Part shown: in pieces, positions 43,226-51,729 of the stretch
Numbering within the stretch: the stretch's first letter is position 1
Layout: each line of letters starts with the position of its first letter
NCBI GenBank assembly: GCA_963422745.1
Contig: OY730477.1
Coordinates: 1,364,001 to 1,428,000, forward strand
Origin: G963422745 sp963422745
Lineage (GTDB): Bacteria > Actinomycetota > Acidimicrobiia > Acidimicrobiales > Aldehydirespiratoraceae
Length of the DNA: 64,000 nucleotides
Direction of reading: 5' to 3'
Made by a program: the position numbers and the translations under genes
The notes under the pieces: model-generated
Databases searched by the model: none
Seen by the model: only the letters and a program-made list of their open reading frames with translations
Told to the model about the DNA's origin: nothing

Positions 43226-43251
43226 GGGCTTAGTTCGCTAGTATCGTACAT

Positions 43252-43824
43252 GTGTTCGTTCTGGGTATTGATCCGGGCCTATCGTGTTGTGGTTACGGCT
43301 GTTTGCGACACGCCCGCAGGCCCGAGGCGGTGGCCGCCGGGGTCATCCGAACCGACCGCACCCTTGAACGCGCGTTTCGACTGGCCGAACTCCAACGCGA
43401 GCTGCGCGCCCTGATCGCTGAGCTGCGCCCGGATGTGGTCGCAGTGGAGCGGGTGTTGTTTCAGCGAAACGTCAGCACCGCAATGGGTGTCGCCATGGCA
43501 AGTGGTTTGGCGATGGCTGAGGCGGCTTCTGCGGGATGTGATGTCGTGGAGTACTCGCCCAATGAGGTCAAACAATCCGTCGCCGGATGGGGTGGAGCCG
43601 GAAAGGATGAGGTCGCTGCGATGGTGCAGACGTTGATGTCGCTGCCCGAGCGACTGTCGCCCGTTGACGCCGCAGACGCCATGGCTGTTGCCATGTGTCA
43701 TGCCGCACGTGTTCCGCTGACGCAACGAAACCCACCGGACCAAAGTGTCGATCGATCGTCCGGCCGGGATTACCCTGCGGGTCAGCGGCAACGAAACCCG
43801 CCGGACCAAAGTGTCAATCGATGA
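43252..43824 (+). CDS. ruvC: Holliday junction resolvase RuvC
   Basis: 190 aa from GTG. Acidic catalytic residues: Asp in FVLGIDPGLSCCGYG, Glu in VAVERVLFQRN, and Asp pair in PVDAADAMAVAMCHA. It cleaves Holliday junctions with RuvAB. The last 35 residues are a 22-residue repeat (QRNPPDQSVDRSS, then QRNPPDQSVNR) beyond the normal end. The stop overlaps the ruvA ATG. Confidence 0.94.
   Translation: MFVLGIDPGLSCCGYGCLRHARRPEAVAAGVIRTDRTLERAFRLAELQRELRALIAELRPDVVAVERVLFQRNVSTAMGVAMASGLAMAEAASAGCDVVEYSPNEVKQSVAGWGGAGKDEVAAMVQTLMSLPERLSPVDAADAMAVAMCHAARVPLTQRNPPDQSVDRSSGRDYPAGQRQRNPPDQSVNR
43723..43824. repeat. 66-bp in-frame duplication at the ruvC 3' end
   Basis: CAACGAAACCC(A/G)CCGGACC begins at 43723 and 43789, 66 bp apart, each continuing AAAGTGTC(G/A)ATCGAT. 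The second copy ends at the ruvC stop and ruvA start. It extends the protein without breaking the frame. Confidence 0.9.
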
Positions 43825-44414
43825 TCGGATCGCTTCGCGGCTGGCTTGTCGATCAAAGCGGTGACGGCGATCTGTTGATTGAGGTCTACGGAGTCGGGTA
43901 CAGGGTTCAGGTCACGGCTTCTACGTTGGCTAACCTCGGCGAACTTGACTCTGAGATTGTGGTGCATGTACACCACGCCGTGCGCGAAGACAGTGAAGCG
44001 CTCTACGGGTTTGCCACGATCTCTGAGCGGCGGCTATTCGAATCCCTGATCGGTACGCACGGGGTTGGGCCTGCATTGGCCTTGGCGATTCTGTCGGTTC
44101 ACAGCCCGGATTCGTTGCGTCGTGCGGTGGCCGACGACGACACCGCTGCCTTGTGTCTGGTCCCAGGTGTGGGTCGCAAAACGGCCGCGCGTCTGATTAT
44201 GGAGCTGAAGTCCAAACTTGACATTCCTGAATCCGTTGTCGTATCCGACGGATTGGCTCCCACCATTGGTGGCACCGTGGCCGACGTGCGCAGCGCTTTG
44301 TCGGGTCTCGGTTATGGTTCAGACGAGATCGGTTCCGTGCTCGGGGAGTTGCCAGGTGATGCCGACGCCGCCGACATGTTGAAACACGCTCTTCGCCTGC
44401 TGGCGGATCGTTGA
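43821..44414 (+). CDS. ruvA: Holliday junction DNA helicase subunit RuvA
   Basis: 197 aa from MIGSLRGWLVDQSGDGDLLI, overlapping the ruvC end (ATGA). OB-fold N-terminus, helix-hairpin-helix pair (LIGTHGVGPALALAIL; LCLVPGVGRKTAARLI) and C-terminal domain III that binds RuvB (VRSALSGLGYGSDEI). Binds junctions and loads RuvB. Its stop overlaps ruvB (TGATG). Confidence 0.95.
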   Translation: MIGSLRGWLVDQSGDGDLLIEVYGVGYRVQVTASTLANLGELDSEIVVHVHHAVREDSEALYGFATISERRLFESLIGTHGVGPALALAILSVHSPDSLRRAVADDDTAALCLVPGVGRKTAARLIMELKSKLDIPESVVVSDGLAPTIGGTVADVRSALSGLGYGSDEIGSVLGELPGDADAADMLKHALRLLADR

Positions 44415-45448
44415 TGGCACGCGAAGAACTCCTTTCGCCCGCTCCACAGACTGGTGAACTCGTTGACGAACCCCGATTACGGCCCAGAATCCTCGCTGAG
44501 TTCGTTGGCCAGGCTGAACTGAAGGGCCACCTTGGGGTGACCCTCGGTGCTGCGGCCCGGCGGCGCGAGGCGGCCGACCATCTGTTGTTCGCAGGTCCGC
44601 CAGGCCTGGGCAAGACCACCCTCGCCTACATCATCGCCGCGGAGTTGGGAACCAACCTTCAGGTCACGTCGGGCCCTGCTCTGGACCGATCCGGAGATCT
44701 GGTATCGATCCTTTCCAGGCTTGACGATCGCGACGTCCTGTTTATCGACGAGATGCATCGCCTGCCTCGGCCCGTTGAAGAGGTCTTGTATCCGGCTTTG
44801 GAGGACTTCCGTGTAGACATCGTGTTGGGTAAGGGACCCGCGGCACGTTCAATTCCTTTGGAGCTAGCCCCGTTCACATTGGTGGGCGCCACGACCCGGA
44901 CGAGTCTCATTACCGGGCCTCTCCGCGACCGGTTCGGGCTGGTATCGCGGCTTGACTACTACGAACCCGCCGACCTGCAGGCGATCGTTGTAAGGGCTGC
45001 GGAGATCATCGGCGTTGACATAGACGCCGATGGCGCTGCGGAGATCGCTAGACGATCCCGAGGGACTCCACGCATCGCGAACAGACTGTTGCGTCAGGTA
45101 CGTGACTACGCCGAGGTGGAACGCGAAGGACACATCGACGCGGCGGTAGCCGAAGAAGGCCTGGCCTTCTTCGGAGTTGATGACTTAGGGCTCGATAAGC
45201 CGTCGCTGGCGGTGCTCGACGCTCTATGCCGCCGGTTTGGCGGTGGACCGGTCGGGCTTTCCACCCTGGCGATCGCTGTGAGCGAGCCCACAGAGACAGT
45301 TGAGGACGTTTATGAGCCGTACCTGATCCGTCAAGGCCTGGTGATGCGAACGCCCCGAGGCCGAGTCGCCACACCGGCTGCCTACAGACACCTCGGCATG
45401 GCCGAACCGGTCCGCGAACGTGAGCTGTTCGATCGCAACAACGCCTAG
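44414..45448 (+). CDS. ruvB: Holliday junction branch-migration ATPase RuvB
   Basis: 344 aa. RPRILAEFVGQAELKGHL, Walker A GPPGLGKTTLA, Walker B LFIDEMHRLPR, sensor 1 GATTRTSLITGPLRDRFG, C-terminal winged helix (TPRGRVATPAAYRHLG). Hexameric motor for branch migration. ATG overlaps the ruvA stop. Confidence 0.96.
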   Translation: MAREELLSPAPQTGELVDEPRLRPRILAEFVGQAELKGHLGVTLGAAARRREAADHLLFAGPPGLGKTTLAYIIAAELGTNLQVTSGPALDRSGDLVSILSRLDDRDVLFIDEMHRLPRPVEEVLYPALEDFRVDIVLGKGPAARSIPLELAPFTLVGATTRTSLITGPLRDRFGLVSRLDYYEPADLQAIVVRAAEIIGVDIDADGAAEIARRSRGTPRIANRLLRQVRDYAEVEREGHIDAAVAEEGLAFFGVDDLGLDKPSLAVLDALCRRFGGGPVGLSTLAIAVSEPTETVEDVYEPYLIRQGLVMRTPRGRVATPAAYRHLGMAEPVRERELFDRNNA

Positions 45449-45865
45449 GTCGAGGAGCCGACGCCCATTCGCGTCAAATGTGATCGACACGCTGTGTGTG
45501 CGAGGGTGTCGGTACGAGATAGGTTGGGTTGGTCATCCGCGAGTGCACCTAGCCTTGCAGCGTGAAGGCACGTTTGTGAGTGGTCTTCGTGACACGATCG
45601 ATGGCGTTGATTTTGTGTTGCCGGTGGAGGCGATCGCACGGATGCTGGTTGTTGCAAGGTGAAGGCACGTTTGTGAGTGGTCTTCGTGACACGATCGATG
45701 GCGTTGATTTTGTGTTGCCGGTGGAGGCATCGCACGGATGCTGGTTGTTGCAAGGTGAAGGCACGTTTGTGAGTGGTCTTCGTGACACGATCGATGGCAT
45801 TGATTTTGTGTTGTCGGTGGAGGTGTTTGCACGGATGCTGGTTGTTGCAAGGTGAAGGCACGTTT
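45449..45865. repeat. 96-97-bp tandem repeat carrying copies of the queA start region
   Basis: GTGAAGGCACGTTTGTGAGT begins units at 45562, 45659, 45755 and 45852 (periods 97, 96, 97). Each unit contains GTGAGTGGTCTTCGTGACAC, the queA start, followed by about 28 codons like the real N-terminus (VSGLRDTIDGVDFVLPVEA) and then a stop. Only the fourth copy runs into full queA. The first 110 nt after ruvB hold nothing recognisable. Confidence 0.92.
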
Positions 45866-46885
45866 GTGAGTGGTCTTCGTGACACGATCGACGACATTGA
45901 CTATGTGTTGCCGGTGGAGGCGATCGCACAGACGCCGGTCGTTCCCCGTGACTCGGCGCGTCTGCTGGTGGATCACGGCGATTCGGTCACCCACGCCGTG
46001 TTCACAGATCTGCCCAACATCCTCACACCCGGTGACCTAGTCGTGGTCAACAACACGCGGGTGTTTCCCGCTCGCCTTCCGATCCGCAGAGCGACCGGCG
46101 GCAAAGGCGAGGTCCTGTTGTTGGAACAACACCACGATGGCTGGTGGCAGGCACTGGTGAGACCCTCCGCCAAACTCGCGCCCGGCTCGTTGGTCACCGC
46201 GAATGGTCTGGGCGTGGAGATCGGTTCCGATCTCGGCGAAGGCAGACGTCTCGTCCGGCTCGATCCCGGCGATCGCGGGTTGTTTGAGGCGCTCTCAGAG
46301 GTCGCTCTGGTGCCCTTGCCGCCCTACATCAACAATCCGATCGCCGACCCCGACCGCTATCAGACCGTTTTTGCCGATCGTCCGCTGTCGGTCGCCGCAC
46401 CCACCGCGAGTCTGCACTTCACCCATGACGTACTCAGAGAGCTTGCCGCCCGCGGCATCGAAATCGCAACTATCGAACTCGCCGTCGGCGTTGACACCTT
46501 CCGGCCCGTAATGGTCGAGCGGCTCGATGACCACGAAATGCACAGTGAGTGGTACAGGATCCCGCCGCCGACGATGGCCGCCGTCTTGGCAGCAAATCGT
46601 GTTGTTGCTGTGGGCACAACGGTAGTTCGTGCCCTTGAATCGTGGGCTGCGACTGGCGTAGCAGAGGGCCGTAGCGACCTCTTTATCCGACCTGGGCACG
46701 ACTGGCGGATCGTGGACGTTGTCTTGACCAACTTCCATCTCCCGCGCTCGACGTTGCTGTGCCTCGTTGGTGCCTTTGTCGGCGAACGTTGGCGTCAGCT
46801 ATACGGATCGGCGCTCTCGGAGGGCTACCGCTTTCTCAGCTTCGGCGATGCCATGTTGTTGACCCGGAGGCTCAGACACTCATGA
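45866..46885 (+). CDS. queA: S-adenosylmethionine:tRNA ribosyltransferase-isomerase
   Basis: 339 aa from GTG in the last repeat copy; homologues begin about ten residues before DYxLPxELIAQxP, here DYVLPVEAIAQTPVVPRDSA. Further blocks: LVVVNNTRVFPARL, EVLLLEQHHDGWWQALVRPS, VPLPPYINNP, SLHFTHDVLREL, VALGTTVVRALES-like VAVGTTVVRALES, and the C-terminal FHLPRSTLLCLVGAF. It adds epoxycyclopentane to preQ1 in tRNA. The N-terminus was remodelled by the repeat. tgt follows 10 nt later. Confidence 0.9.
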   Translation: MSGLRDTIDDIDYVLPVEAIAQTPVVPRDSARLLVDHGDSVTHAVFTDLPNILTPGDLVVVNNTRVFPARLPIRRATGGKGEVLLLEQHHDGWWQALVRPSAKLAPGSLVTANGLGVEIGSDLGEGRRLVRLDPGDRGLFEALSEVALVPLPPYINNPIADPDRYQTVFADRPLSVAAPTASLHFTHDVLRELAARGIEIATIELAVGVDTFRPVMVERLDDHEMHSEWYRIPPPTMAAVLAANRVVAVGTTVVRALESWAATGVAEGRSDLFIRPGHDWRIVDVVLTNFHLPRSTLLCLVGAFVGERWRQLYGSALSEGYRFLSFGDAMLLTRRLRHS

Positions 46886-46895
46886 GACACAGCAA

Positions 46896-48011
46896 ATGAA
46901 GGCTGTATTCGCCGAAACCGCTCGGCAAGACGATGCCCGCTGCGGTGTCGTCACAACCGCCCGAGGAGACTTCACCACACCTGTTTTCATGCCGGTCGGT
47001 ACTCGCGGAGCGATTCGGCATCTGGCCTCGTCGGATCTGGAAGAACTCGGAGCCCAGGTGGTTCTCGCCAATACCTACCACCTGATGCTTCGACCCGGTC
47101 CCGAAATCGTGGCACGCCTTGGGGGAATCCACACCTTCGCAGACTGGCACGGGCACGTGATCACCGACAGTGGCGGCTTTCAGGTTCATTCGCTGAGTCC
47201 CGATGTTGATGACGAAGGTGCCAGATTCAAGTCTGTGTACGACGGCAGCTCACATCTGCTTACCGCCGAAAGCGCGGTGGCGATCCAAGCGTTGATTGGT
47301 GCGGACATTCAGATGGCGCTTGATGTCTGTCCCTCGGCGGTGGCGGAACGTCGGGTCGTGGCAGCAGCAGTTGAGCGCACGGGACTCTGGGCCGAACGCG
47401 CCAGGCAAGCGTTCTTGGATCATCCCGACGCAGGCAAACGTCAGTGTCAATTCGGGATTGTCCAAGGAGGCACCCACACAGAACTACGGGTTCGGTCCGC
47501 GCGGCAGATCACAGATATCAGCTTCGATGGTTACGCGATCGGCGGCCTGTCCGTGGGTGAGGACCGAGTCGAGATGCTTCACGGCCTTGATGCTTGTATT
47601 GCAATGCTGCCTTTGGACAGGCCCCGCTACCTGATGGGTGTGGGCGACCCTGTTGGCATCATTGAGTCGGTTGCGCGGGGCGTTGACATGTTCGATTGCG
47701 TGATGCCAACCAGGTTGGCCCGCCATGGCACGGTTCTCACCGACCTGGGTCGCTACAACCTGCGTCGCTTGCAGTTCGCCGCGGATGACGATCCGATCGA
47801 TCCAACGTGGCCCGAGAGCCCGGCCTCGCGCTGGAGCAAGGGATATCTGCGTCACCTGTTATTGACACGCGAGCCCACCGCGGCCCGCATCATCACCTTG
47901 CACAATCTCGGATGGATGGGTCGGTTTATGAACCGGATCGGGGCAGCCATCCGAGTTGGCGGTTTCGAGGAGTTTCGTGCGGGTGTACACGCAGCGTGGT
48001 CGGACCGGTAG
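46896..48011 (+). CDS. tgt: tRNA-guanine transglycosylase without canonical zinc cysteines
   Basis: 371 aa. Catalytic blocks are kept: VITDSGGFQVHSLS (Asp), QMALDVCPSA, FGIVQGGTHTELR, GGLSVGEDRVEML and the nucleophile Asp in MFDCVMPTRLARHG. The zinc site normally reads CxCxxC about 20 residues before a His; here the segment is DPTWPESPASRWSKGYLRHL with no Cys, while the later His (TLHN) is present. It swaps G34 for preQ1. The missing site is unusual; RNA-binding or stability may rely on another arrangement. Downstream of queA, as in many genomes. Confidence 0.85.
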   Translation: MKAVFAETARQDDARCGVVTTARGDFTTPVFMPVGTRGAIRHLASSDLEELGAQVVLANTYHLMLRPGPEIVARLGGIHTFADWHGHVITDSGGFQVHSLSPDVDDEGARFKSVYDGSSHLLTAESAVAIQALIGADIQMALDVCPSAVAERRVVAAAVERTGLWAERARQAFLDHPDAGKRQCQFGIVQGGTHTELRVRSARQITDISFDGYAIGGLSVGEDRVEMLHGLDACIAMLPLDRPRYLMGVGDPVGIIESVARGVDMFDCVMPTRLARHGTVLTDLGRYNLRRLQFAADDDPIDPTWPESPASRWSKGYLRHLLLTREPTAARIITLHNLGWMGRFMNRIGAAIRVGGFEEFRAGVHAAWSDR

Positions 48012-48050
48012 TCTGCATGCGTTCGCATTACCTCAGTGAAGGTGCAGACC

Positions 48051-48371
48051 ATGGAAACACTGATCTTTTTAGGCGCGATGGTCGGGCTATTTTACTTCGT
48101 GCTGATCCGACCACAGCAAAACAGAATAAAGGCACATAGGGCGCTTATTCGGTCGTTGGAGGTGGGGGACATGGTCGTCATGAGTTCGGGAATCCACGGT
48201 GCGGTGGCTCTTATTGACGCTACCGAGAAGATCGTGTGGCTTGAGGTGGCGCCCAACCTGGAGTTGAAGTTCTCAATGTCGTCAGTCAGTGAACGCGTGG
48301 ACGACTCGGAGATCATGGAAGTCGACGACGAAGACGACGAATCTGAAGCAAACGACGAAGACTCGCGCTGA
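48051..48371 (+). CDS. yajC: Preprotein translocase subunit YajC
   Basis: 106 aa from ATG with GAAGGTG upstream. One N-terminal helix (LIFLGAMVGLFYFVLIRPQQ) then RIKAHRALIRSLEVGDMVVM and SSGIHGAV, diagnostic for YajC. Ends in a Glu/Asp-rich tail. Accessory of SecDF at the membrane; secD follows. Confidence 0.93.
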   Translation: METLIFLGAMVGLFYFVLIRPQQNRIKAHRALIRSLEVGDMVVMSSGIHGAVALIDATEKIVWLEVAPNLELKFSMSSVSERVDDSEIMEVDDEDDESEANDEDSR

Positions 48372-48498
48372 GGGCTCGCTGGTGGCCCTTGAGATGTTGA
48401 GCCCCGATGATTTCTGCGTCGCAGTTGATGGTCTGCACGGCCAGGCTGTTCATTGGCGGGGTTCGCGCGGTCGCGCTCTTCAGGGAATGTTCGGCTAG

Positions 48499-49977
48499 AT
48501 GAAACGTCCGGCCGCTTCGGTGGTGATGATCACGTTGTTGGCTGTGGCTGGGGTCGTGTACACACTGGTCGCGGGCAACGAACCGCTCTTGGGTCTGGAT
48601 CTTCAGGGTGGGGCTTCGGTAGTACTCGAACCCGACGATGACGAGGTACCCGACGATTCGTTGGACCAAGCCGTCGAGATCATCCGAAATCGGATCGACG
48701 GGCTGGGTGTGCGCGAGCCCGAGATAAGCCGCCAGGGTTCAACCATCCTGGTTCAGATACCCGGCGTTACCGAACAGGCTCGGGCTATCGAATTGGTGGG
48801 GCAAACAGCCGAATTGCGATTCCGCCCGGTATTGGCCGACGGCTTTGCGGGCGCGGAGTTCTCTGAGGCATCGGTGGCGGGATGCCCCAACGCAGCGGCG
48901 GTGATAACTGGTGAGCCGACCCCAGATGGTGACGCCGATGTGTGCATCGTTGGCGTCAGCAAACGCGACCCGCAAATCACCTATTTGCTCGGTCCGGCAC
49001 CGCTTCTGAGGGCACAGCCCGATGGCGGCGGTGAGCGCCTCAATGGGGAGGTGCTTGAGACCGCCTCAGCCCGATTCTTGGTTCCCGAATGGCAGGTCAG
49101 CCTCGTTTTCAAAGCCGGTTCTCCAGGAATCGATGACTTCAACGCCCTCGCCGAGCTCTGTGTCGCCGGAACCGGGGTGTGCCCAGCCACTAGCAGCGAT
49201 TCTACCTCCGGGCGTTTCGTGGGCAGGCTCGCCATAGAAATTGACGGCATCGTAGAAAGCGCTCCGACGGTGCAAGATGCCCGGTTCGAGCGCGATCGGG
49301 TGTCGATAAGCGGCGGTGGCATGGACGAATCCGAGGCTAAGGATCTTGCCTTGGTTCTGCGTTTTGGGGCTTTGCCGGTTGAGCTCACACCGCAGGAGAG
49401 CAGGCAAGTATCGTCAACACTCGGATCCGACGCACTTGACGCCGGAGTGCTTGCAGGTCTCGTGGGGCTGGTCTTGGTGTCAATCTATCTGATCTTCTAC
49501 TACCGGATGCTGGGCGTAGTCGCGATCCTCAGCCTGGCTATCTCCGGGGCGTTGCTGTGGACAATTATCGCCTGGCTTGGTGAGTCCAGAGGACTGGCCC
49601 TGACCCTCGCCGGGGTAACCGGACTAATCGTTTCGGTGGGTGTGTCGGTCGATTCCAATGTTGTGTATTTTGAGCACCTCAAAGAGGACGTGAAGCACGG
49701 TCGAGCCGTTCGGTCCGCAGTTGAGCGAGCATTTCCGGTGGCGTACTCAACAATCGTCAAGGCCGATGTGGCTAGCCTGATCGCAGCCGTCGTTTTGTAC
49801 TTCTTGACCGTGGGGCAGGTGAAAGGCTTCGCATTGTTCCTGGGGCTTGCCACGGTCATCGACTTGGTCGCCACGTACTTCTTCATGGGCCCGGCTATCC
49901 GAATGATGGTGGCGCGACCATGGATCTACGAAAAGCCCTCCAGGTTCGGTATCCCGTCGGGAGGTACCGGGTCGTGA
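48499..49977 (+). CDS. secD: Protein translocase subunit SecD
   Basis: 492 aa. GLDLQGGASVVLEPDDDEVP after the first helix, periplasmic P1 region, then conserved VESAPTVQDARFER, FGALPVELTPQESRQVSSTL and five C-terminal helices with GLIVSVGVSVDSNVVYFEHL. It uses the proton gradient to help protein export. GTGA overlap with secF. The 127 nt before it holds only a possible 38-codon frame with no support. Confidence 0.95.
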   Translation: MKRPAASVVMITLLAVAGVVYTLVAGNEPLLGLDLQGGASVVLEPDDDEVPDDSLDQAVEIIRNRIDGLGVREPEISRQGSTILVQIPGVTEQARAIELVGQTAELRFRPVLADGFAGAEFSEASVAGCPNAAAVITGEPTPDGDADVCIVGVSKRDPQITYLLGPAPLLRAQPDGGGERLNGEVLETASARFLVPEWQVSLVFKAGSPGIDDFNALAELCVAGTGVCPATSSDSTSGRFVGRLAIEIDGIVESAPTVQDARFERDRVSISGGGMDESEAKDLALVLRFGALPVELTPQESRQVSSTLGSDALDAGVLAGLVGLVLVSIYLIFYYRMLGVVAILSLAISGALLWTIIAWLGESRGLALTLAGVTGLIVSVGVSVDSNVVYFEHLKEDVKHGRAVRSAVERAFPVAYSTIVKADVASLIAAVVLYFLTVGQVKGFALFLGLATVIDLVATYFFMGPAIRMMVARPWIYEKPSRFGIPSGGTGS

Positions 49978-51119
49978 TCAAGGCTTTCCGCAAGCTCTAC
50001 CGAGGCGATCACCAACTCGACTTCCCGAAGATGTGGCCCAAAGCGCTTATTGGCTCGGGGGTGGCGCTGGTCATCAGCCTGGGTGCACTGTTCGTCGGGG
50101 GTCTGAACCTCGGCATTGAGTTTGAGGGCGGCACCGCCTGGGAGGTGAACGCCCCAGGCCGGTCCGTGGCCGACGCCCGCGACGTGCTTGCAGGTACGGG
50201 TGCCGACACAGGCAAGATCCAGACGGTCGGTACCGAAGTCATCAGAGTTCGTGCCGATATTGAAGACCCCGAAGGCGTCGAAGCGGTCACCAAGAGGTTG
50301 GCGGAATGGGTCGGTGTCAACCCAGACGATGTCAGCGTTACCACGGTGGGCCCGAGTTGGGGAGATCGGATCACAAACAAGGCTCGCACAGCGCTGCTCT
50401 GGTTCTTCGTGATCGTTGCTTGCTATATCGCCATTCGGCTCGAGTGGAAGATGGCAGTAGGTGCCCTCGCTGCGGTCGCTCACGACATCGTGATCTCGGT
50501 TGGGGTGTATGCGGTCTTTCGGTTTGAGGTCACTCCGGCCACCGTCATCGCCTTTCTGACGATCATGGGGTATTCGCTTTACGATACGATCGTCGTTTAC
50601 GACAAGATCCGAGACGTTGCCTCAAGACTCGCCGTCACGGGTCGTTACACATACACCGAGATGATGAACCTGTCACTGAATCAGGTGCTCATGCGCTCGA
50701 TCAACACCTCGATCACGTCTATGCTGCCGGTGTTGTCAATGCTGGTCATCGGCTCGTTCATCTTGGGCGCGCTCACCTTGCAGGAATTCGCCATTGCTTT
50801 GCTCGTTGGTATCGGCGTCGGTACCTATTCCTCTATTTTCGTGGCCTCGTCGCTGGTGGCTTTCATGAAAGAACGTGAGGAAGCACATGTCTTGGTGGCC
50901 CGCAAAGTGGCAACCCGTAGCGGCGACTCGGGACCAGACACCAGAACCGTTAGCGACGACGACATTTTGCTCGGTGGTATCCCGACTCGTTCGACACGCC
51001 CAGCAGGCTCGGCCAGGCCCGCCCGGCCAGCAGGCTCGGCCAGGCCCGCCCGGCCAGTGGCAAAGCCTCGCCCGAGTGGTCAGCCGCCGCGGCCCCGAAA
51101 GAAAAAGGGAAAGCGCTAG
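49974..51119 (+). CDS. secF: Protein translocase subunit SecF
   Basis: 381 aa from GTG overlapping the secD stop, with GGAGG about 9 nt upstream; an in-frame ATG at 49920 is inside secD. LNLGIEFEGGTAWEVN, VGPSWGDRITNKARTALLWF and MGYSLYDTIVVYDKIRD with NTSITSMLPVLSML are typical SecF blocks. Cytosolic C-terminal tail is Ala/Pro/Arg-rich with a duplicated PAGSARPAR from a 27-bp repeat (50999-51055). Confidence 0.95.
   Translation: MIKAFRKLYRGDHQLDFPKMWPKALIGSGVALVISLGALFVGGLNLGIEFEGGTAWEVNAPGRSVADARDVLAGTGADTGKIQTVGTEVIRVRADIEDPEGVEAVTKRLAEWVGVNPDDVSVTTVGPSWGDRITNKARTALLWFFVIVACYIAIRLEWKMAVGALAAVAHDIVISVGVYAVFRFEVTPATVIAFLTIMGYSLYDTIVVYDKIRDVASRLAVTGRYTYTEMMNLSLNQVLMRSINTSITSMLPVLSMLVIGSFILGALTLQEFAIALLVGIGVGTYSSIFVASSLVAFMKEREEAHVLVARKVATRSGDSGPDTRTVSDDDILLGGIPTRSTRPAGSARPARPAGSARPARPVAKPRPSGQPPRPRKKKGKR
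50999..51055. repeat. 27-bp in-frame duplication in the secF tail
   Basis: CCAGCAGGCTCGGCCAGGCC followed by CGCCCGG occurs twice in tandem, adding PAGSARPAR to the cytosolic tail about 20 codons before the stop. Confidence 0.82.
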
Positions 51120-51177
51120 CGGCTCGGCTGCTGCTCTCTTATACCCGTAGGTGCGCCCACGGCGATAGGTTTGTGAA

Positions 51178-51729
51178 GTGGCTTCCAGTGCCGCCGACAC
51201 CATCGCCGGGTTGATCCGTGACATCGCCGACTTCCCGCAGCCGGGTGTCATGTATAAGGACATCACCCCACTTCTGGGCGATCCCGCCGGGTTTGGCTTG
51301 GCCGTTGATTTGATGACGGAGCCATGGCTTGACGACGGCATCGAAACGGTGGCCGGAATAGAAGCCCGAGGCTTCATCCTCGGCCCCGCCGTGGCGCGAA
51401 CCCTCGGAGCGGGTTTCGTACCCGTACGTAAGGCGGGGAAATTGCCCTGGTCAACGTTCTCGGTGTCCTACGACCTCGAATACGGCGTCGACACCGTGGA
51501 ATTACACACCGACGCACTCGCTGCGGGCCGTCGCACGTTGGTAATCGACGATGTCTTGGCTACCGGGGGTACAGCCGCCGCGACTGCGCGCCTTATCAAA
51601 AGTACCGAGGCCAACCTGGTGGGCTTCGGCTTCTTGTTGGAACTGGGTTTCCTCACTGGTAGGGCGGTACTCGGCGGTGACCATCGCATTGAGGTGGTTC
51701 TGACGGTGCCCGAAACCGAACGGTTGTGA
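51178..51729 (+). CDS. apt: Adenine phosphoribosyltransferase
   Basis: 183 aa from GTG. DFPQPGVMYKDITPLLGDP, EARGFILGPAVA, FVPVRKAGKLPW and the PRPP motif TLVIDDVLATGGTAAA define Apt. It salvages adenine to AMP. Precedes rel with GTGA overlap, the same order as mycobacteria (Rv2584c-Rv2583c). Confidence 0.94.
   Translation: MASSAADTIAGLIRDIADFPQPGVMYKDITPLLGDPAGFGLAVDLMTEPWLDDGIETVAGIEARGFILGPAVARTLGAGFVPVRKAGKLPWSTFSVSYDLEYGVDTVELHTDALAAGRRTLVIDDVLATGGTAAATARLIKSTEANLVGFGFLLELGFLTGRAVLGGDHRIEVVLTVPETERL

Noticed and set aside
45445..45994. Minus-strand open frames with repeated peptides opposite queA decoys
   Set aside because: Antisense reading of the 97-bp repeat; frames exist only because the unit lacks stops on that strand.
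48382..48498. A 38-codon frame between yajC and secD starting at GTG
   Set aside because: No good ribosome site and no recognisable motif; the gap is short and the frame could be chance.
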